Assembly (NCBI GenBank): GCA_001792895.1
Contig: MARA01000011.1
Location: 620,001 to 684,000 of the forward strand
Origin: Lentinus brumalis
Lineage: Eukaryota; Basidiomycota; Agaricomycetes; Polyporales; Polyporaceae
Reading direction: 5' to 3'
DNA: 64,000 nucleotides
Of the stretch, positions 12,277-24,096 are shown one piece after another. The notes below the pieces were generated by a model. The model was not told the origin of the DNA. It was given only the letters and a program-made list of their open reading frames with translations, and ran no database searches. Positions within the stretch are counted from its first letter, which is position 1, and every line of letters starts with the position of its first letter. A program made the position numbers and the translations under genes.

Positions 12277-13593
12277 TCACAACGGATGGGAGTCGACGTA
12301 CAGGATAGTCGCCACGATTCGACGCGCGTGGGGTGCATGCCTGAACTCGGTGAGGTAAATCCCTGTGACAGCGCACAGTAACAGCCCGTTGGGCATCATC
12401 GGCGCAGGTTGGGTAGCGATGTTGAGCTTAGCAGCTCTCGTGCACGATTTACATCACCACTCACCCTGCCATGTGCCGAGATTGAGACGGCCGTCCGTAA
12501 TCGGGACACAGATCGACGTCCCGACGAGCGAGGTCTTGGTGTGAGACACCCTGCAGCAAGTCAGCGCGGAGCGTACGAACGTCCGGTGCGCACATCAGCC
12601 ACCCGGACACCACGCAAGACAATGAACCGCTGCGAGGCACTCACGAGTCGCTGCGTTGCAAATCCCCAGTGAAGAACGGCGTCGACAGTCAGCATGGCCG
12701 TCAAGACAGAGATATTACCCCACGGCGGAGACCTCCGTATGGGACTTACTCCGGGCCCTCGTCTGTGTGTCTCCAGTTCAGGCTCTCCGGCACGATGGTG
12801 TCGAGGGCCATGTCCATGTCTACCGATGAATCGTGATTGACGGCGCACGACGCGGGGAGAAATCGAAGCACGAGCATAGCACAGGTCAGTCACCCAGGAT
12901 CTGCAATGAATAGGAAAGTACACCGCATCGACGCGATAATCTCTCACCTCTCCGAACGTCTGCGTTTCGGAGCGTCGTCAGAAGCGCTGAACGCGAGCAA
13001 ACGGAGGAACGCGCCTTTGTCAAAGTTCTCATTGATCGTGAGCGCTGCTGAGGTGTGTTGGCTGCGACGTGGTGCACGATACATATCGGCGTATCAGTGC
13101 ATATTCCCCCGGGCGTGGCCGGTAGTAGGTGGAACCCACATGAAGAGGTACAACATGCCGACCTGCAACATGAAATCACGCAAGTCAGCAACGGTGAATC
13201 AGACTAGAAACAGCTGTGACGTGAATATGAAGCATTTTCCAGTGCGTCCCACGATTGGAACGGAATGATTAGACATCGCCATCGTTGAGTACCAACAGGC
13301 GAAGTGCTCAGCAGCGCCGAACAAGACCGACGATGATGCCGTGCGTTACGGTTCAGCGGCGCACTAGCTGCGCCGTACGACCGCCGATGTATGTATTGCC
13401 AACATCTGCGACACGGCGGCCTCTGAACAAGAAGGCTCGGGTGCATACAGTAACCACAGAGACGGATTGAGGATCATGCAGAACGTACCTGCACTCCTCG
13501 CAGTCCTGGCTCAATCTGGGTAAGTACCTCGTCCGTGACGAGATGACAGCCCTTGCTGCGGCGAGCGAGCGTAAAGGTCTTCTGCCAGCCCAT
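12277..13593 (-). CDS. YjbQ/UPF0047 family protein with 12-nt and 6-nt microexons
   Basis: Eight exons give 144 residues, close to the bacterial family size: 13593-13489, 13162-13140, 13061-13015, 12959-12948, 12819-12750, 12650-12645, 12550-12465 and 12362-12277. The joined protein reads through all family blocks: KTFTLARRSKGCHLVTDEVL, then LFIQHTSAALTINENFD, DVRRDMDMALDTIVPE, DEGPDDSVSHTK, SLVGTSICVPITDGRLNLGT and GIYLTEFRHAP. The family is linked to secondary thiamine-phosphate synthase activity in bacteria; the fungal role is not established. Exon 4 (12 nt) supplies DVRR and exon 6 (6 nt) supplies the second Asp and part of the first Asp and Ser in EGPDDS. The intron before exon 4 starts GC rather than GT. 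The first intron (326 bp) is unusually long here. Confidence 0.88.
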
Positions 13594-14632
13594 GTTCAGA
13601 GAACGAGTAAATGTTCTGTGTCCGGAGGCAAGAGGAGCAAGTACGAATGACGATCGTGTGGGATCAGATCCCGATCCAACCCGGATCTAGGGTTATGAGA
13701 TCATATCCCTGACTTCGTTCAGAGGTGGTTTGTGTACTGACATACAAAATAAGTATCGGTAACGACAAATGCGTCACGACGAGCCGAAGACATATGCAGC
13801 GCAAAGCCATGGGTGCGGCAGTATCAGTAGCGAGAGTCGGAGAGATGGAAGATTGGTGTAGCAAAGGCCAGCAGAAGAATCCACTGTACTTTCGGACTCG
13901 TCCAGGAGATTCGGACAAAGATATCTACACCGCTCCATACCGTCTCTACAGACTGTACATGTTCGATGCCACGCTCACCGTCCATTTCAATCACGCGCAA
14001 CGCCCGGGTTCTCTCGTCGTGTCGCATGGTGTCGATGACCTCGGGCTAGGAAGGTGCGAGTGAGTCAGCATGGAGGAATCATCAACTGCGTCGACATGCC
14101 GGTCTTTGCATCGAGAGTTGCCTGTTCATTTCCAACATGTTACGGCCTCTTACGGCCCCGCAAGTTGACATGAGTCATTTGTGCGTTGACACGTACAGAT
14201 GGCCTTGCTTCCTGACACGCAGTATGTCGTATAAAACTGACGTTGGCCGTCCTACGGGATGGATAGCCTGAACACGTCAGAAAGTTAGAAGACTCGCACA
14301 CAGTGAACCGACGAAGAGAAATAGGGTCCCTTCGGAGGCCAAACCATCGGATACTGTACGTCTGGACCGACGGGAGCTATGGACATGCGCATCCATCGTG
14401 CCTTCCTTCTGCAGGCGCGCCAAACTGTCAACGTCGCAACGGCAAATAATTGTTCCATCCTGCGCGTTCATATGCTACAATATACTGATGCTGCGACGTC
14501 AGCACGGGACGCTATCGGGCGGTCGAGAACGCTCGCGCACCATATCATACACATCATGTGTAGAATACATGCTCGCCATCCAGGCAGAATGAGTGTCCGT
14601 GGTATGCAGCGAACAGGACCGCAAAGCAGCAC
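13594..14632. other. Intergenic region upstream of the YjbQ gene
   Basis: About 1 kb between two minus-strand genes. A 112-codon plus-strand ORF (13725-14063) has no recognisable motif and no supporting introns. I see no repeat or RNA gene. Confidence 0.4.
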
Positions 14633-15644
14633 TCAGCCGCGAGCGGCCTTGCGCTCAGCCTCGAGGATGGCATCGAACTCGGCCTGTGCCGTTACGCGGG
14701 GATCCTCCAGGTCGGAAGGCGCACTGCCTTGTGACTGGACATGGACGCGCTCGGAGACACGCTCACGTTCGTAGCGTTGGCGTAGCTCGTCCCACGAGCT
14801 TCGCTTTCCTGTGTTCTGCGCGTTAGCCTCCCGGATGGCCTCCCATACACTCTTGGGCCGAGAGGATGACGCATCCTCGGTAGCTGAGGAGACAAGCACG
14901 CGTCAGGCACATCTCACCAAAGGCGCAGAGACTCATACCTTTCGGGGCGGGCGTCGAACCATCTGTCATTGCCACGGACTCGGTAGACGAATCGCCTACG
15001 AGTTCGACATCCGGAGCGAGGTACTCGCCGCTCTCCTGTTTACGTTTCATGATGCGTTCCAGTATTCGGTTGTTGTCCAGCTGGGGGAAGAGGCGATTTG
15101 GATTCCCGAGACGCTTGTTCACGTTCTCGAGGACGAGCAGGAAGGCCTGGCGGTCCTCGAGCTGGCGAGCAAAGTTGCGGTGCTCGTGGAAGTAGTGGAC
15201 CAAGCCGAAGCCATAGCCAGACACTGCAGACACGCCGACTATGGTGGTGGGGAAGGGGATTTTGGGTTTGAAGCGATACAAACCGTAGCCAGCCGCAGCG
15301 CCCCAGAGGACGGAGTGGACGTACTGCGTGCCGTACACGGCGTGCAGATTGAATGCGGGTTCTGCAGGGTGTTAACGAGGAAGACATACAGGCAGGTACC
15401 GGTGATAACCGGGCAGGAAGGCGACGGCGAGGTCGAAGTCGTGCTGGGAGAGGAGGCCGGACTCGAGGTCAGGGCGGAGGAGCTGCTCGGTGGACTGGCG
15501 GGAGGAGAACGTGTGGTCGAACCAGCTCTTTCCGACGGACATGGCGCGGGGGATGGCGGGGGAAGGGAGCGTCGCGTCGGGCGGCTGCGATTGGACCGCG
15601 TCGAGCACGTGACTGCTCTGGGCCATAGGAACGTGCTCCGCCAT
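14633..15644 (-). CDS. Fungal two-helix membrane protein of unknown function
   Basis: Three exons (15644-15410, 15361-14939, 14883-14633) give 302 residues. Two short hydrophobic segments, SVLWGAAAGYGLYRF and TTIVGVSAVSGYGFGLVHYF, lie in the middle and are separated by a basic KPKIP turn, like a helical hairpin in a membrane. After them comes a charged region with coiled-coil character. The C-terminal part contains SVWEAIREANAQNTGKRSSW and an Arg/Glu-rich stretch. The start is uncertain: ATGs at 15770, 15689 and 15644 are in frame, and I took the last because upstream residues look random. The first splice (donor gttatc) is weak but is the only one that gives a normal-length intron. An OCIA-like mitochondrial protein is one possibility, unproven. 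Divergent from the RhoGEF gene 152 bp away. Confidence 0.62.
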
Positions 15645-15796
15645 CGCTCTGCAGAAGGCGTCGGTGCGACGAAGGACTGGCAGCAGCATCAGGTACCGCG
15701 CTCTCTCCGCTGTCCGTAGACGCTGCTCTTCGCTTTTCACGACGCTTGCATACGACGTGCCCTCGCGCATCCACATTCCTTTCTCTCCCTCTCCCC

Positions 15797-18700
15797 ATGG
15801 CCCTCCCAGATCTCCCCTCCAAGCCCCTCCCGCCCCCGGCCAAGGACGAGCAGCTCCCCTCCCTGCCCCCGCTCGACTTCGCTGTCCCTCCTCCACCGCC
15901 CAAGATTGTCCAGGATCTCGCGCCGGAGGAGCCTCCGCCGCCTCCCCACAAACCGCTCGCTCCAATCGATGTCAAGGCGTCTCTGGCTGCGTCAGACCTA
16001 TGTATGTCCCTCACGGCCTCACACGCGTTATGTGTTCTCCGTCTCACGATGTCCCAAAGCACTCGGTTCAGCTCCTCTCACTCCGCTCACGCCCGCACCG
16101 GGAGCGTTGCCACCAGTGCCAGCATCTCCCTCGGCAGATGGCAAGGGGAAGAAAGCCAATCCGCTCACCGACCTCATCGAGACGGAGAAGGTGTATGTGG
16201 ACCTGCTGACGGGGATTATCCGAGTACGTCCGAACCTTCTATTCACTTCATCTCCGTTGCCCGTGAGGCGTAACCAATCAACTCCTTGTGCATCCAGAAA
16301 GTCGCAGCGGCATGGTCTCGCTCAAACCTGCCCCCGCCGGAATTGGATACCATGTTCCGAAGCGTAGAGGGCATCTACAAGGCTAACCGTCAGTTGCTCG
16401 GGGTGAGATCATATTCGAGATCAAGTGCGACGCCGGTCTCACCTATGACTGGTAGAAACTGAAGGAGATCGGGACAAACCCTAAGGGTCTCGGTGATCTG
16501 CTCATGAAATGGGTGAGTGTTGTCCCTGAATCTTATAACGTGCTCCTGTCTCAAGCACTTGTTAGATCGACGATCTAGACGGCCCGTACACCAACTACTG
16601 TTCGAAGTTCTGTTCCGGATTCGATACTTGGGACCCTGTGCAGTCCAACTCCCGGGTCCGTACTAACCTCGCCATATTCTCATCGTCCAACCCTCCGCCG
16701 CTCCCCGCATCAGCTCCTGCACATCCCGCCGAGCCGCCAATTTGGACGCTGGATGAGCTCTTCCTGCTACCGAAGGGACGTCTCAAGTACTATAAGAAAC
16801 TCTACAATCGGTTGCTCAAGAGCACGACCCCAGGCCGAAGCGACCACCGTATGCTCTCTGGGGCTCTAGAGAAGCTGGATAGACTGCTCGCGATGCTGGA
16901 CAGCCGTGGGCAAATACGTGTTGGCGACTCTACCCCGAAGGAAGAGACGCTGCCTCCATTCGAAACCGAGGATGAAGTCGTGATTGACATGCGTGACCGA
17001 CAAAGCACGCTAGAGCCCCAGCCCCGCGTACCCTCGTCTCAGCCAACATCGCCCTCGCAACGAGCTAGTGATTCGACGCGAGGTAGTGGAAGCCTTTCGA
17101 GCAGGTAGGGTCGCACTCTATTGATGACATCAGAGATCTGTGTATTGACGGGCAACCCTTCTCAGTGGCAGACGGTCCGAAGATACGGCTCCTACAACCG
17201 ACAGTCGGACGTCGACGTCGACGTTATCCATGCCTATCACTGACCTTGAGCGACGGCTGTCCACAGAACGAACACTAGACATCTTCTCCATGAAGCCGAA
17301 GGTTCGTCTGTGAGGCATCGACGCTATGACATGTTCCTGATTATGCCATCATCTCACAGCAAGTACGCTTGCAAATCGCACCTCCGAACCTACACTATAC
17401 CCGAGAGCTGCGCTGCTCCACCCCTGTAATGATCTCCTTCATTCCGCGTTCAACTGGCGTCGAAGTAGTGCAGGAGCGCGGTCACGTCTTCTTGCTTACA
17501 GACTTGATGTTGGTGTGCGAGAAAATGACACCGAAGGAGATGGAGGCCGCTGGCCGCGATGGGCCGGACATGTGGCTGCTATACCCGCCTCTAGCAGGCA
17601 AACATTTGCGCGTAGCGCCCGTAGACGGTGAGCAAACTTCCCGCGAGATGCAGAATAACATTGACTGTTTCTTCAGACTTCTCTCTTTCTGTGCTTATTT
17701 TACGCAAGGAGACGCTGATCATGCGCACGGACTCGACGGCCTCCAGGGATCGGCTCATCGCCGATTTCCAGGACTGTATCGAGACCGCGTCTACATGTAA
17801 GTATAGAATTCAATCACGCATAGGTTTTGGCAAACTCACCGGCGTTGTGCCATACAGTGCTTCCGCCTTCTTCCAAGAATCCCCCACCCCCGGTTCCTGC
17901 CTTACCTTCCATGCAGAGCAACATGGGTAACAACACCTCAAGGCCACCTTCAGGTCCATTCGATCGGAGCCATCCTCCTTCAATGGCAGAGTCAATGGAC
18001 CGTTACAGCGATAGCATGTCTCCTGACCGGGCGATGTCGCCGGCAAGCTCAAACTCGCGGCGATCAAACGAACCACCATCCCGAGTCAACTCTGCTGGTG
18101 CTGCGCTCGCAGATGCGGCGTTGGCCGGCGAGGTCGGTAGAATGAACATGGGCGGCCCTGGGCAGCCACATTCCCCTGTGGGGCCCGCACAGCAAGGGTT
18201 CCCTCCACGTTCTACGTCTGCCGCTTCCGGACCGGGGGGGCAAGGATTTGGACCAGGGCAGGTTATGCCTCAAGGCGGCTATGGCCCCGGACAGGTTATG
18301 CCTCCCCGCCCTGGCCAGATGATTCCACCGGGCGGCTATGGACCTGGTCAGACTATGCCGCCGCAGGGGTATGGTCCCGGCCAGATGATGCCTCCAGGAC
18401 CAGGAGGCCCTATGGGTAGGGGTCATCCAAACTCCTTCAACGGACCGCCCGGTGGTCCGGGAATGCCTCCTCAGCGGAATCCCAGCTTCGGACACGGTCC
18501 TCCTCCCCACGGCGGTCCCAATCCTCAGCGTCAACCCGGTTTCAACGGTCCTGGACCGGGCGGTCCCGGTATGGGTATGGGTATGCCGCCTCCGCAACGG
18601 GGTATGCCTCCGCAAGGGCAAGGCAACTTTGCGAACGGTCCTCCGCAGATCGGCCAGTCATACCAGGGCATGCCGCCGCGCCCCCCACAACCTGGTATGG

Positions 18701-19452
18701 GCATGGGTCTCCCTCCGGGTCCACGTCCGGGCATGGGTCCGGGCGGCCCAGGACCCTCATACCTCCCGCCCCGCCCGCCTTCCGAGCCCACAATGGACGG
18801 TATGCGGACGATGCCTTCATCGCGCTCCTTGGGCGGTCATCAGCCTATGAACGGCGGTCACCCTCCCCCGATGCCGGGCTATCCCGGAGACCTTCCGCCT
18901 CCCCGACCTGGCTTCCTGCAGCGCAGCGGGTCATCGAGCTCGCTGCCGAATCTTGCGTCCGGCGGCGGTCTGCACGCACCCCAGCCCCTTCTACCCTCTG
19001 CACAGATGAGCATGCGGTCTGTCTCCACCGCCGGGTCATTCTCGATCGAAGACCCGAGCCCGCCGGGGTCGCCTGTGGAGGAAACCCCACAGCACACGGG
19101 CCCCGTGACGTCGGTGGTGTCCGCACAAATGAAGTGCAAGGTGTTCCTGAAGCAGCAGCACGCGCAGTGGAAGTCGCTCGGAAGTGCGCGGTTGCGCCTG
19201 TACCGCGAGGATCCGACGAACATCAAGCAGCTCGTCGTCGAGGCGGACAACAAGGACAAGACGGTGCTCATCTCGACGATTGTGCTCACGGATGGCGTCG
19301 AGCGCGTTGGCAAGACGGGCGTTGCGATCGAGCTGAGCAACAAGGGCCTGAGGACGGGCGTTGTTTACATGATTCAGCTTCGGAACGAGAAGAGCGCGGG
19401 TGGGCTGTTCGACGAGCTCCTCGTGGGCTCCGATCGTGCCAATGGCCGGTAA
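15797..19452 (+). CDS. Rho guanine-nucleotide exchange factor (DH-PH) with Pro/Gly-rich repeats
   Basis: Nine exons (15797-16001, 16060-16223, 16298-16402, 16456-16512, 16566-17104, 17166-17301, 17360-17627, 17677-17796, 17858-19452) join in frame to 1062 residues. A Pro-rich N-terminus precedes a DH domain beginning NPLTDLIETEKVYVDLLTGI and including IDDLDGPYTNYCSKFCSGFD and the helix DELFLLPKGRLKYYKKLYN. A PH-like region follows (RGHVFLLTDLMLVCEK, LRKETLIMRTDS). The last exon encodes a long Gly/Pro/Met/Gln-rich segment with GYGPGQ repeats, then a folded C-terminal region of about 110 residues (MKCKVFLKQQHAQWKSLGSA onward) that looks like a second PH/Ran-binding-type fold. Expected to activate a Rho-family GTPase at the membrane. 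RAC1 lies about 10 kb away, but that proximity is not evidence of pairing. Confidence 0.87.
18240..18420 (+). repeat. In-frame GYGPGQ/MPP codon repeat in the RhoGEF last exon
   Basis: Several imperfect copies of a unit reading GYGPGQxMPP lie in tandem inside the coding sequence. Similar Gly/Pro/Met-rich stretches continue to about 18800. The unit is intrinsically disordered in character and may serve as a linker or binding platform. It breaks no frame. Confidence 0.75.
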
Positions 19453-19862
19453 TGATGTGCACCAAATGTTGCTCGACTCTCTAATAGGTGCAGAACGGAC
19501 CTGGCGAGGGAATGCGGACTCGACTTTTGTTCTAATCCCGACACCTCCCATTACCATTGGCTGCCCATTCCCATTCACTTCTCTATCTCTCTCGTCTCCG
19601 CCCGTATCTACAATTTGTCATGACCTCTTCGTTGCTCGCATCACTACGCACTCATTCGTCTTTGAGGCCACGCCCTCTCCAAGTCTCCACACTACAGTAG
19701 ACCCGTCTATTAGCATATCTCTTCTCTCTCCACATGGCTGTAGCCTCTACTGCTCTTTTCCGAAACCTAATGATTATCATGTTGGCATACATCCACACAT
19801 TCGCTCGAGAACGAAGGCTCTATCTTGCTCTATCTCCACATCTTAATACCAAGTACCAAGCT
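19453..19862. other. Convergent 3' flank of RhoGEF and NGL2-type genes
   Basis: Pyrimidine-rich 410-bp spacer carrying both 3' untranslated regions. No further gene, repeat or structured RNA recognised. Confidence 0.5.
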
Positions 19863-21656
19863 TTACTGTAATGGAGGCCAGTGCAGATCCGCAGCCAGCG
19901 AGATGTGGTCGCTGCCACAAACGCCCTTCCGGGGAAGTCCGTCTCCAAACGCCTCCTTGCTGTGTGGTTTCGCAAGCCGCACGACTGAAACGTCGCGCCC
20001 GGGAGCGTCGAGGACAAAGATATAATCTGGCGAAGACAGAACGTGTCAGCCATGGTGTATCACGGAAACGATGCGACCTTCCACGCTCGTACCTAACACC
20101 GACTTCCAGTACTGTCGTTCGCAAACTCTGTCAGCAGCCCCTTTCTTTGCAAATAGGTGTTTCCTCTTACATGGGTATAACTCGTGTAAGACGGCTCGAA
20201 TGATCCCCGGCGGTCGCCAGGGATTGTACCTCTGCTCCCGTAGGTCAATCCGCTCCCCGAGATGCCCGGAACAGCCTTCTGTCCGGCGTCGTATGCACTC
20301 GTTGGCGTCCCGGACTGCCTGAACAAGCCCTCGAGCTCTGTGTCCGTCAGAAGGCCATCGGAGGGCTGTGCGGCGCGCGCGTTGACGATGACTTTGTCGG
20401 GATCGTTCTCGCCGCTCTCCGCGCCTTCTTCCTCTTCCTCTGCTTGTGCGGCGCCTCCTGCAGCGATGGTGGGGTCGATAGTTGCATGCACGACGCGGGA
20501 TGCCTCTAGTCGCGCCTTCTGTGCGGGCAGGAGCGCCTCTCCGGTGAGCAAGGAGTACGCTGGATCGTCTGGTGGGAAGTTGAAATCTAGGCAGCGTTAG
20601 AAAACACGCTGATCAAACCACCGAACTGTCTAGTGTGTCTTACCACCGGCAATGATAGACGGCCAGAGAGCCTCCGGGCCAGCGCCTTCTGAGCGAAACC
20701 TGGTGACTTCGCGCAGGAGAATGCCAGCCTGTCTGGAGACATCTGTCAGGTACAAGAGCACCACGGCATCTGAGCGAATACTTACCTTGCACGCTCATAC
20801 GCGTATCTGGGAGACGATGAGATATGTTGGCAAAAATTGGAACGAGCAGCAACGGACGCTCACGCTGGGTGCCAGAACAAGTGGGTAGTGGCAACGATCA
20901 CACCGTCGTTCCCGGGGCCAAGCTTCCGTAGGGCGACGAGGTTCCCAATGTTCTTCGTGCGGAAGCTGGAACCACGACGTGCCTGCTCATCTCCGTCCTC
21001 CCGGATCTCTTGGTCATCGTACGTGATGACCTTCTGGCGAATGCACGAGAAGGCGTCCTTCCGGTACGCAATTAGACAGCCGTGCTTCTTACGAGGGCCG
21101 GCCGCATACACCCAGGCATAGTTGGCCTTCTCGAGGACTGGGAACAACTTCTCTGTCCTGTCAACTTCCTGAAAGCGGTAGCTGTCAGATACGTAGTTTC
21201 TCAAGCTGGGGAGAGCCCAAACCTGGAGGCAGCAGATCGCAGCATTGTGAGATAGAATCTCGTTATACAGCATATGCTCGCGTTGGCTTGCTTTGAGGCA
21301 GTCGCCCGTGGGGAACAACTCCCTGCCTGAAGTCCGCTTGGTCAGTTGTGATATTGAGGATTGACGATCAACGCACTTACGAACGAGGCTCTGAGCCAGC
21401 AACTGTGTCCAAATTTTGTGTCAGTCGCACCCATGGAGTAGTCGCTAGCATTGCTCACGTTCCACGTCATGACTCTGATCGTATGGCCCTCACTGCTTGC
21501 GAGGTGCGGCGAGACGTCAAGCCATTCGCGAGGCAGTATCTGACCCTTGTCATCTTCCACTGCTGGAATTGCGATCTTCTTGGCTTGCTCTCTCTTGATT
21601 CGCCGCTGTTCCGCTTTAGCAATGTCTTCCGCGGTGGGTTGATACGGTCTGGACAT
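19863..21656 (-). CDS. NGL2: NGL2-type RNA exonuclease (CCR4-like EEP nuclease)
   Basis: Nine exons (21656-21459, 21402-21377, 21322-21223, 21168-20864, 20806-20786, 20732-20644, 20586-20171, 20111-20093, 20026-19863) give 445 residues. The endonuclease/exonuclease/phosphatase core is clear. The start strand and loop MTWNLLAQSLVRKELFPTGD is followed by CLQEVDR with the metal-binding Glu, then HGCLIAYRKDAF. TTHLFWHPAYAYERARQ holds a catalytic His, IIAGDFNFPPDDPAY holds the catalytic Asp/Asn, YWKSVLDYIFVLDAP follows, and the end is GSDHISLAADL with the SDH motif. An acidic, Glu-rich insert lies between GDFN and YWKSVLDY. The family removes nucleotides from RNA 3' ends; in yeast Ngl2 acts in 5.8S rRNA maturation. 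Exons of 21 and 19 nt are needed for frame. Confidence 0.88.
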
Positions 21657-21898
21657 AGTACGCAAATCTCTTCTGATGACTCGGACCTGATGAGCGAAGA
21701 GAACTAGGCTTGACTGTGAAGCCCTTGAGCAACCCTTCTGGTACAGGGAGCCTGTCAACCCCGAGCAGTATGTGCCACCGTTACGTGAGCTTGTAACCTT
21801 GCTATTCGGACAGAGGAGAGGTTGAGCGACAAACCGCGAAGTTCCGATTCCACTTGTTTGGAATCGGTATTCGCCTGGTAGGGCCCCTGCAAGATTAG

Positions 21899-21937
21899 GT
21901 AATCAGGGCGTGCAACCAGGGAGGGATCTCATTGGCT
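21899..21937 (-). repeat. Copy 1 of a 40-bp element with a CCAAT box
   Basis: On the minus strand this reads CAGCCAATGAGATC, then CCCTCCCTGGTTGCAC, then a C/G-rich step and CTGATTAC. A near-identical copy lies at 24318-24357. Copy 1 sits about 240 bp upstream of the NGL2-type start codon, so its CCAAT box could be promoter sequence. It could equally be a shared mobile or duplicated remnant. Confidence 0.55.
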
Positions 21938-22317
21938 GGCCGGTTTATAACCTTATATGGGTCCTCAACAATAAACGCCAGTGAGTCCCTGGGAAAGCGA
22001 GTACTTAGTGCAGCTTTGTGCGTGGAGGGTCGCGGAAGTCTCCAACTCGGATGCGTGGAACACATATATAAGGTCTCAGATAGGCATCACGAGTCGTCAT
22101 GAATATCAGCGGTTACATACAAAAGGCCGTAGCGTCCCCTAGGGCAATACTGGGCAGAGGCTGAGGGGACGCGCCGACATACTTTGTCCGCACTGTAGCC
22201 TACTGTAGCGGTGCAAGGAAGAGACGGGGGATGCCACGTTCAGAGGCGCGTTCATTCATGGTACAATCACATTCATATAGCGCCGCCGTATTCGCTTGAC
22301 GAATCGAACTTCCGTGT

Positions 22318-23262
22318 TCACATCTTGTTCATATCCTTCACGAAGCAGAGGCCAGAGAGGCCGACTAGGCTCAGCGTATGATCAGTCTCAAATAGAGCCG
22401 TATGAGGAAGTGTGGACATACTGTCGCTGTTCAAGTTGCCGCTGTGAAATCCTCCGAAGCCAACCACGTTCGTAACATAGAAACTTTCCCCGCGGCCCCC
22501 GGTGCGATTCCCGTTGTCTTGCGGATATGGCTATCAGTAGAGCAATGTCAGAGAAGTGCTCCAACGGTCACGGTCACTTGAAACATGGAATTAACACGCA
22601 CGCCGCAGCCTCGAACTGATCCATCGGCGGTGTCGAAGATGACAAATCCGATGCTTTGTATGACTTGGCGCTGGTCAGTCGCAGAGACCGATCCAACGTG
22701 ACCGGAGACCGCGAGTAGGACCTCACTACCTGCAAGTCGTGTACCTGCATCAACGTCCGACGGCTGAAACGAGGAGACTGTGGACCTACGGCGGAGATCT
22801 ACACGAGCCTTCCGCATGGTCTCCCTTCCCCGTTTGAAGGTCACGGATTCCTGCCCACGTACTGCAGCATGGTAAGTGACACTCATGCCACAAATCTACC
22901 CGGACGAGTATTGACTTCCTTATGAGCGTACTGCGCCTAGCATAAATTACGGAGACACGTACGAAGTTCTCGAAATACACTATAATCGTGTCGATAGGGT
23001 GATTCATATCGATCGCTCTCCGAGTCCTAGCTGTGGGTGAGGTGTGAGTCGGACTAAGTAGCCTTGCACAACAGATGCCAACACGTACTTCCAGCAGTCT
23101 GGACCAAGAATCCGCCTACATGCAGATGCGACTTGTGAGTCAGCAAACCCTCGGAGTAGGTAAGAGGATCTCACCGGTGACATCATTCGTGGTACAGAAG
23201 ACGTCGTTGTATATCTCGCCCTCTTGTCCGCCGAAGACAGGAGTCGTGATCAAGCAGTTCAT
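22318..23262 (-). CDS. Jacalin-like lectin (paralog B)
   Basis: Six exons (23262-23175, 23115-23089, 23030-22963, 22895-22790, 22729-22578, 22530-22318) join to 217 residues. The order of blocks matches a jacalin beta-prism: N-terminal TPVFGGQEGEIYNDV; then HPIDTIIVYFENF and MSVTYHAAVRG; then SEVLLAVSGHVGSV; then VIQSIGFVIFDTADGSVRGCG; then GESFYVTNVVGFGGFHSG; and a last strand LSLVGLSGLCF. There is no obvious signal peptide. Each block has a counterpart at the same position in the gene at 24681-25817. Fungal lectins of this fold bind sugars and are often linked to fruiting or defence; that role is inferred. The family call rests on pattern only. Confidence 0.55.
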
Positions 23263-23325
23263 AGCCTTGATCAAGCTAGCGGTGAGAGGAGTAGGCGTAA
23301 AGACCTAGGAGCATATCTGGCGGGT

Positions 23326-23332
23326 TTATATA
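23326..23332 (-). promoter_or_regulatory. TATA box of lectin paralog B
   Basis: Minus-strand TATATAA, about 65 bp before the start codon at 23262. The position is what is expected for a fungal TATA promoter and supports the chosen start. Confidence 0.5.
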
Positions 23333-24096
23333 GTGCTACGGAGCCCGCGTTCCCTCGGTCACCTTCAAGTACTGAGTCGTTGTGTCTCGTGGCCCCTACA
23401 ATTATAACGTGAGATTGGCATTAACAGAAGCAGTATCGAAGGTGGTCACTCACCTCGCGGTGACCTGCAAGTGGTTCGGAATACTGACTCCTGAGAAGTG
23501 GGCCATGCACATGGTCTCGACCGATGCCTCAATTGAAATTTGATCCTCCGCGTTCATGTTGTGCCGCCCCTGTCTGGTGACTAGGGCCTGTCTGTCGATC
23601 CACTCATAAAGAGTGAAGATCATGGAGTGGACTCGGAAGACGTCGAACTGGAAGTTTGACAGCACCGATGACTTGCCGTGAGAATATTCGAGCCTTCTGC
23701 GGCGACTGAACGGTGAATGCTAGGTGTACGGGGGCCCAAGAACGCACAATTGAGGACACATGTCATTGAAATTCGAGCCAGTCCCACAGAAGCAGAAGCC
23801 TCCAAGAAGAGGGGACAAATCGTGGTGCGGGCCTACGGATACATCTAGGTCAGAACAACTTGCGTATGGCCGTTTGCGGTAATTCCGGCCCTTGAGCCGG
23901 TGAACTTGACATGCCTCATCGCCTCGTACTTCAAGACTGTCTCCGGACGTGACAAAACTGCGGGCTGGCGAGCGATGCTACAAGTGAGCGTGATGATTGG
24001 AGCAGGCGAACTTCCAGGTTAGCATGAGCCTGCCCGGTGCAGTCCCGAGCACCTGGATGGAGAGAGCCGGAGGCCATGAAGTCTCGTCGTCGCGCG
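23333..24096. other. Unassigned minus-strand coding-like fragments
   Basis: Two stretches have protein-like composition on the minus strand: 23665-23450 (including NMNAEDQISIEASVETMCMA) and 24070-23978. I could not join them into a gene or match them to a family. They lie upstream of lectin B and may be remnants of other lectin-region genes. Confidence 0.3.

Noticed and set aside
13725..14063. 112-codon plus-strand ORF as a gene
   Set aside because: No recognisable motif, no splice support and composition like intergenic DNA.
17621..17707. Frameshift in the RhoGEF PH region
   Set aside because: An acceptor at 17676 (cttcag) joins VAPVDG to DFSLSVLILRKETLIM exactly in phase, so the gene is intact.
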